From positions 1-18,148 of the forward strand of contig JAUXFK010000023.1 in NCBI GenBank assembly GCA_030623035.1: a stretch of 18,148 nucleotides of DNA, in the 5' to 3' direction. A program made the translations under genes and the position numbers. The DNA is from Deltaproteobacteria bacterium (GTDB lineage Bacteria > Desulfobacterota > UBA8473). Below, in pieces: positions 14,918 through 18,148 of this stretch (the stretch's first letter is position 1; every line of letters starts with the position of its first letter). The notes below the pieces were generated by a model that saw only the letters and a program-made list of their open reading frames with translations, ran no database searches and was not told where the DNA came from.

Positions 14918-15403
14918 TCATCGGTAGAATTCCCACTCGCACCAGACATCCTCCGGGTGTTCGTCAGGAGGGCATACCACACAACGGAGCTGCCCGTCCG
15001 GGACAAAATCCTTGATCAGGCTTTTAAAGCAGGAAATCCCCACATCCTTGCAGGGGAATTCACCTCTGCCGGCCTTTACCCTTGCCTTCTGAGGAGGGCA
15101 ATCCGTCATCCTGAGCACGAACTTGTTCTCTGAGGCCTCTGGGATTACAGGCTTGAAGATGCTCCATACAGGGTCAACTTCAAATGCTTTAAACAGACCA
15201 GTGAGACCGTCTTCAGTTATGTCATAGGTCTTCATCACTCTCTTGATGTGAATCGGCATAAACCTTTCCCAGACCTTACAGTCCATTTCAATGGCAGTCT
15301 CAAGGCCGTATTTCTCTTCTGCTGCTAAAAACCAGAGCCCATCCATTGTCATCAGGCTTCTGGCAAACAGGTTTATAAGTTTTTCCATAGAAATATCCGT
15401 CAT
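14918..15403 (-). CDS. Small Cys-rich protein, DUF6125-like
   Basis: A 161-residue soluble protein of unknown function. The N-terminal half is helical (MEKLINLFARSLMTMDGLWFLAAEEKYGLETAIEMDCKVW). The C-terminal half carries six cysteines at 102, 118, 125, 141, 144 and 155, within TDCPPQ, FPCKDVGISC, LRCVVCPPDEHPEDVWCEWEF. From memory this resembles a family listed as DUF6125, frequent in anaerobic Desulfobacterota; I could not check this. The Cys pattern suggests a metal or Fe-S site. The start codon is 30 bp past the end of the mutase gene, with AAGGAG (reverse complement near 15416-15421) upstream, so the two are surely one operon. That points to a role linked to the mutase pathway, such as substrate or cofactor handling, but this is inference. 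Confidence 0.8.
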   Translation of the reverse strand: MTDISMEKLINLFARSLMTMDGLWFLAAEEKYGLETAIEMDCKVWERFMPIHIKRVMKTYDITEDGLTGLFKAFEVDPVWSIFKPVIPEASENKFVLRMTDCPPQKARVKAGRGEFPCKDVGISCFKSLIKDFVPDGQLRCVVCPPDEHPEDVWCEWEFYR

Positions 15404-15433
15404 TTTTCTCTTTTCTCCTTCCTTTCTACCTGC

Positions 15434-17176
15434 TCAAATGTTCACATATTCACGGTACTCTCCAAATACATCCCTTAAAGTGTCACACATCTCCCCAACA
15501 CTCGCATAAGCCTTAACCGCCTCTAAAATGGGAGGTATCAGGTTTACACTCTCATCTTTCGCCGCATCCTTCAGTCGTTTCAGTGTTGCTTCTACTTCCT
15601 GATTGTCCCGTTCCTTTTTTACTTTAGTAAGCTTTACTATCTGCTTTTCCTCTGCCTCAGCCCTCTTTTCAGGGTCGTAAGGGTCTGGCACCAGCCTGGC
15701 AGTCGTCACTTCGAGTTCGTTTTCACCCGTGTAACGGTTTACTCCAACAACAACCTTTTGGCCTGTCTCTACCTGGTGTTGATACTCGTAGGCACTCTTT
15801 GCTATCTCATTTTGCATCCATCCCCTCTCTATGGCCTCGATAACGCCCCCTAAATCATCAACCTTTTTGATAATTTCCCATGCCTCTTCCTCAATCTGGT
15901 CTGTTAGGGCCTCCATATAGTAGGAACCGGCAAAGGGATCGATAACGCCGCACAGGTCTGTTTCATGATGAAGAATCCTGTTCGCATCTTCGCACAACTG
16001 TTGTGCTTCAAGACTCCAGCCCAACCCCAAAGGCTCATCATAAGGTGGGAAAACATAGGGGATACCGCCGGACAGAGCGGAAGCGATGCCTCCAACAACA
16101 GATCTCGTCAGGTTATTAAGTGGACGCTGGGCAGTGGTAGATATATTTCCGGATGATGCAAATGAAAAACGCATTAAATAGCTTCTGGGCTTCTTTGCCC
16201 CGAATCTTTCTTTCATTATCCTGGCCCACATCCGCCGTGCAGCACGTTGCAGTGCGATCTCTTTCAACATTTCCAGACTACCGCCGAAACCGAGGAAGGT
16301 CATGCGTGGCGCAAAGGAATCGACATCCAGTCCGGCATCGATCCCCAATTGCACATATGCAATCGCGTCACATAAATTGAAAGCCAGGGATTGAGCCAGA
16401 GAGGCTCCAGCTTCTCGCATGTGATAACCGGACATACTAACAGTATTCATTTTGGGCATGTTCTTGGTGCAGTAAACAATGGTATCCCTGGTCATCCGCA
16501 TAGACGGTCTGACTGGAAAGACCTGGGTGCCTCGAGAAAGGATTTCTTTTAAGATATCATTCTGAGGGGTTCCCCTCAACTTATCGAGAGGGATACCCCT
16601 CTTCTGGGCCAGGGCGATATACATTGCAAGGATAATATTCGCTGTAGGGTTTATTGTCCAATTAGAGGCAATCTTGTCCAGATCCCTGCTATTTGTGAAG
16701 GCTTCATAGACAACCTCAAAATCCTGTAAGGTATCCACTGCTACGCCTACCTTGCCCACTTCACCTTGAACCGCGGGATTATCAGAATCATAACCACACT
16801 GAGTGGGGAGGTCAAAGGCGATATTGGGTCCTCCTGTCCACCCACGGTCTTGCATTGCTTTGTAGAAATCCCTTGTGTCCTCTACTGTCCCATAACCAGA
16901 GTATTGTCCTGCTCTAACGAGCCCCCCGCTCGTTCCCATGCCTCCTGGTGCGATTATATCCATGGGTGGATTGACTGGGTATACTCCTGCAGTGTATGGA
17001 AATTCTCCAGGGAAACCCACCTTTTCCAGGAAGTCATGGTCTTTAACATTCAAAGGGGTACAGAATTTAGATGGGCTTTCTGTTATCCCAAATCGCTTTA
17101 AAACCCCATTCAGTGTCACTTCTTCCCATTGTTTTTTTCTCTTTTCTATCTCCTCTAGTTCTTGTTTATTAAACAT
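15434..17176 (-). CDS. Cobalamin-dependent acyl-CoA mutase, large (substrate-binding) subunit
   Basis: A 580-residue TIM-barrel subunit of the methylmalonyl-CoA mutase family. The chain ends at the barrel (GEMCDTLRDVFGEY, 561-574), so the B12-binding domain must come from a separate small subunit not seen here. Seen: GQYSGYGT (90-97), AFDLPTQCGYDSDNP (120-134), GTPQNDILKE (202-211), SRGTQVFP (214-221), SGYHMREAGAS (249-259) and DPFAGSYYMEALT (413-425). Using MutB numbering from memory, Tyr89 (Y92), Gln197 (Q205), Arg207 (R215), Tyr243 and His244 are kept, but Arg87 is Gly, His122 is Gln, His328 is Ser and Gln330 is Ala. An extra Gly-rich stretch, IIAPGGMGTSGG (74-85), precedes the substrate loop. 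The substrate is probably not methylmalonyl-CoA. The ribosome site lies in the AGGAGAAAGGAGG-like region upstream of the ATG. Confidence 0.93.
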   Translation of the reverse strand: MFNKQELEEIEKRKKQWEEVTLNGVLKRFGITESPSKFCTPLNVKDHDFLEKVGFPGEFPYTAGVYPVNPPMDIIAPGGMGTSGGLVRAGQYSGYGTVEDTRDFYKAMQDRGWTGGPNIAFDLPTQCGYDSDNPAVQGEVGKVGVAVDTLQDFEVVYEAFTNSRDLDKIASNWTINPTANIILAMYIALAQKRGIPLDKLRGTPQNDILKEILSRGTQVFPVRPSMRMTRDTIVYCTKNMPKMNTVSMSGYHMREAGASLAQSLAFNLCDAIAYVQLGIDAGLDVDSFAPRMTFLGFGGSLEMLKEIALQRAARRMWARIMKERFGAKKPRSYLMRFSFASSGNISTTAQRPLNNLTRSVVGGIASALSGGIPYVFPPYDEPLGLGWSLEAQQLCEDANRILHHETDLCGVIDPFAGSYYMEALTDQIEEEAWEIIKKVDDLGGVIEAIERGWMQNEIAKSAYEYQHQVETGQKVVVGVNRYTGENELEVTTARLVPDPYDPEKRAEAEEKQIVKLTKVKKERDNQEVEATLKRLKDAAKDESVNLIPPILEAVKAYASVGEMCDTLRDVFGEYREYVNI

Positions 17177-17240
17177 TTTTTCCTCCTTTCTCCTTAATTC
17201 ATCTTTTGCAACTGTTTAGCCGGATAATGATTTGGATGGT

Positions 17241-17281
17241 CTTTGGCAAACATTTTTAAGTTATTTTACAAAAGATTCAAA
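17241..17281 (-). repeat. Copy B of the 41-nt repeated intergenic element
   Basis: On the minus strand this 41-nt stretch matches 2918-2958 at 35 positions without gaps. It ends 64 nt before the mutase start codon, in the same orientation to that gene as copy A to the third crotonase gene. The perfect outer 8-bp inverted repeat of copy A is degraded here, but an inner CTTTkG/CAAAG dyad remains. Confidence 0.75.
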
Positions 17282-17325
17282 TAGAGCAAAGCGAAAAATT
17301 GCAGATTGTTCGGGGGAGCTTGAAA

Positions 17326-17535
17326 GTGAGTTATTTACAATTTCAGGATAAGCAATGGATTGATTTCAAAAGGGAGAAAGTCTGCTTCAGGTTTGAAAAG
17401 GAAACTTCTCGCGATGAACTCATTAGAACGGATCACATTAAAATACTAATCCCAGATGGTAAATTAGTCAAGAAAAGAAACAGGTCTTGTAAGGATTTGA
17501 CTTTTATGCTTTTAAATAGTATGTTTTTAAACTGA
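17326..17535 (+). CDS. Doubtful small protein, possibly a gene remnant
   Basis: A frame of 69 codons from a GTG at 17326, with GGGGGA (17312-17317) 8 nt upstream; a TTG at 17299 in the same frame has no ribosome site. The product is rich in charged residues (FKREKVCFRFEKETSRDEL, then HIKILIPDGKLVKK) and has no signal peptide or membrane segment. I do not recognise it. It ends 29 bp before the dehydrogenase start. The amino-acid pattern looks more protein-like than chance, but AT-rich intergenic sequence can also give this length. It may be a small real gene, a truncated relic, or nothing. Confidence 0.3.
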   Translation: MSYLQFQDKQWIDFKREKVCFRFEKETSRDELIRTDHIKILIPDGKLVKKRNRSCKDLTFMLLNSMFLN

Positions 17536-17564
17536 ATTTTTAACCTTATTTCAGGAATATGATT

Positions 17565-18148
17565 ATGGATTTCAGTCTGAGTTCTGAACAGAAGATGTGT
17601 AAGGATGTAGCCAGAAAATTTGCTGAAGTTGAGATTGCTCCCCGGATAGAAGAGATGGAAAAGACACGGCGCACCCCAGGGGATTTGATAAAGAAGATGC
17701 GTGATCTCAATCTCTATGGCATTCAGTATCCTGAGAAATACGGCGGTGTCGGCAGTTCATTTTTGGAATACTGTATGATACTGGAAGAGATATCCAGGGT
17801 CTATTGCTCGATTGGCGGTCACATCGCTGTTAATTCCCTTTGCACTGGCACCATTTATGATTTCGGTACTGAAGCGCAAAGAAAAGAATACCTGCCGGAT
17901 TTGATTTGCGGCGGGTCTGTTGGCAGCTTTGCCTTTACAGAGCCTGATACCGGTTCGGATCCCAGGGCAATCAGAACCACGGCATTACGAGAAGAAAACG
18001 AGTGGGTCATCAACGGCAATAAGACGTTTATTACGAATTCCACTCTGCCTGGATATATGGCGGTCTTTTGCAAGGATACAGAAAAGGGGGGCAAGATTAC
18101 CAATATCATCGTTCCAAAGTTTTGTAAGGGATACACTGTAGGGAAACA
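17565..18148 (+). CDS. Acyl-CoA dehydrogenase, N-terminal part, cut by window end
   Basis: Translation from the ATG at 17565 gives about 194 residues with no stop before the window edge. Typical acyl-CoA dehydrogenase features appear in order: MDFSLSSEQKMC, the YPEKYGGVGSSFLEY turn (about 54-68), LEEISRVYCSIGGHIAVNSL, and the FAD/substrate signature AFTEPDTGSDPRAIRTTA (about 121-138), followed by WVINGNKTFITNS. This is the N-terminal helical domain and the first part of the beta domain. The catalytic base lies beyond the window, so the subtype cannot be judged. AGGAA (17553-17557) lies 7 nt before the ATG. It diverges from the mutase operon and is not closely similar to the dehydrogenase at 4126. 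Confidence 0.9.
   Translation, partial: MDFSLSSEQKMCKDVARKFAEVEIAPRIEEMEKTRRTPGDLIKKMRDLNLYGIQYPEKYGGVGSSFLEYCMILEEISRVYCSIGGHIAVNSLCTGTIYDFGTEAQRKEYLPDLICGGSVGSFAFTEPDTGSDPRAIRTTALREENEWVINGNKTFITNSTLPGYMAVFCKDTEKGGKITNIIVPKFCKGYTVGK

Larger units (their letters stand above)
17177..17564. other. Divergent intergenic region between mutase and second dehydrogenase
   Basis: A 388-bp AT-rich region between a minus-strand operon and a plus-strand gene, so it should hold both promoters. It contains a GGCTAAACAGTTGC motif on the minus strand (17208-17221), copy B of the 41-nt repeat (17241-17281) and a doubtful small reading frame (17326-17535). No strong consensus promoter is visible on either strand. 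Confidence 0.5.

Noticed and set aside
15434..17176. 2-hydroxyisobutyryl-CoA mutase
   Set aside because: That enzyme, as I recall, has Ile at the substrate-loop position and Asp in the AFDLP strand; here these are Tyr92 and Ala120.

Overview
The window looks like a chromosomal segment of a strictly anaerobic, acyl-CoA-degrading bacterium, most likely a Desulfobacterota (former Deltaproteobacteria) sulfate reducer or syntroph. This is inferred from the gene content: paralogous crotonase-fold enzymes, acyl-CoA dehydrogenases, a B12-type acyl-CoA mutase lacking its cobalamin domain, a CoA-transferase, and a small Cys-rich protein I associate with such genomes. Moderate GC and strong AGGAGG ribosome sites fit. 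There is no rRNA or tRNA and no taxonomic marker, so the assignment is tentative.

Layout. 1-1110: a tandem-repeat-bearing flank, a minus-strand cold-shock protein gene with its terminator and a structured leader, and the C-terminal relic of an IS91/IS801-type transposase. 1111-5292 (+): three crotonase-superfamily genes and an acyl-CoA dehydrogenase, each with its own strong ribosome site. 5289-5538: a MITE-like imperfect palindrome of about 250 bp that starts on the dehydrogenase stop codon and ends about 50 bp before hutH. 5592-11911 (+): a complete histidine-degradation cluster in the order hutH, hutU, ftcD, fchA, hutI. 12136-13449 (+): an unrelated AT-rich gene for a membrane-anchored M23 peptidase. 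13500-14822 (+): an acetyl-CoA hydrolase/4-hydroxybutyrate CoA-transferase family gene. 14918-17176 (-): an acyl-CoA mutase large subunit followed by the small Cys-rich protein. 17565-18148 (+): the start of a second acyl-CoA dehydrogenase, cut by the window edge.

How the genes work together. The hut genes convert histidine through urocanate, imidazolonepropionate and formiminoglutamate to glutamate. The formimino carbon passes to tetrahydrofolate as 5,10-methenyl-THF and ammonia, a route that suits an organism using folate-bound C1 units. The acyl-CoA genes on both sides look like parts of one or more CoA-thioester pathways (activation by CoA transfer, carbon-skeleton rearrangement, dehydrogenation, hydration or hydrolysis) whose substrate I cannot name. 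Several of these enzymes lack or change family-typical catalytic residues: Glu144 is absent in all three crotonases, Asp replaces the catalytic Glu in the dehydrogenase, and the mutase has a changed substrate pocket.

The most notable non-coding signals are a 41-nt sequence repeated (35/41 identical) in the same orientation upstream of the third crotonase gene and of the mutase gene about 14 kb away, and a short GGCTAA-type motif upstream of three acyl-CoA genes. Together with the palindromic element they suggest dispersed repeats or a shared regulatory site.
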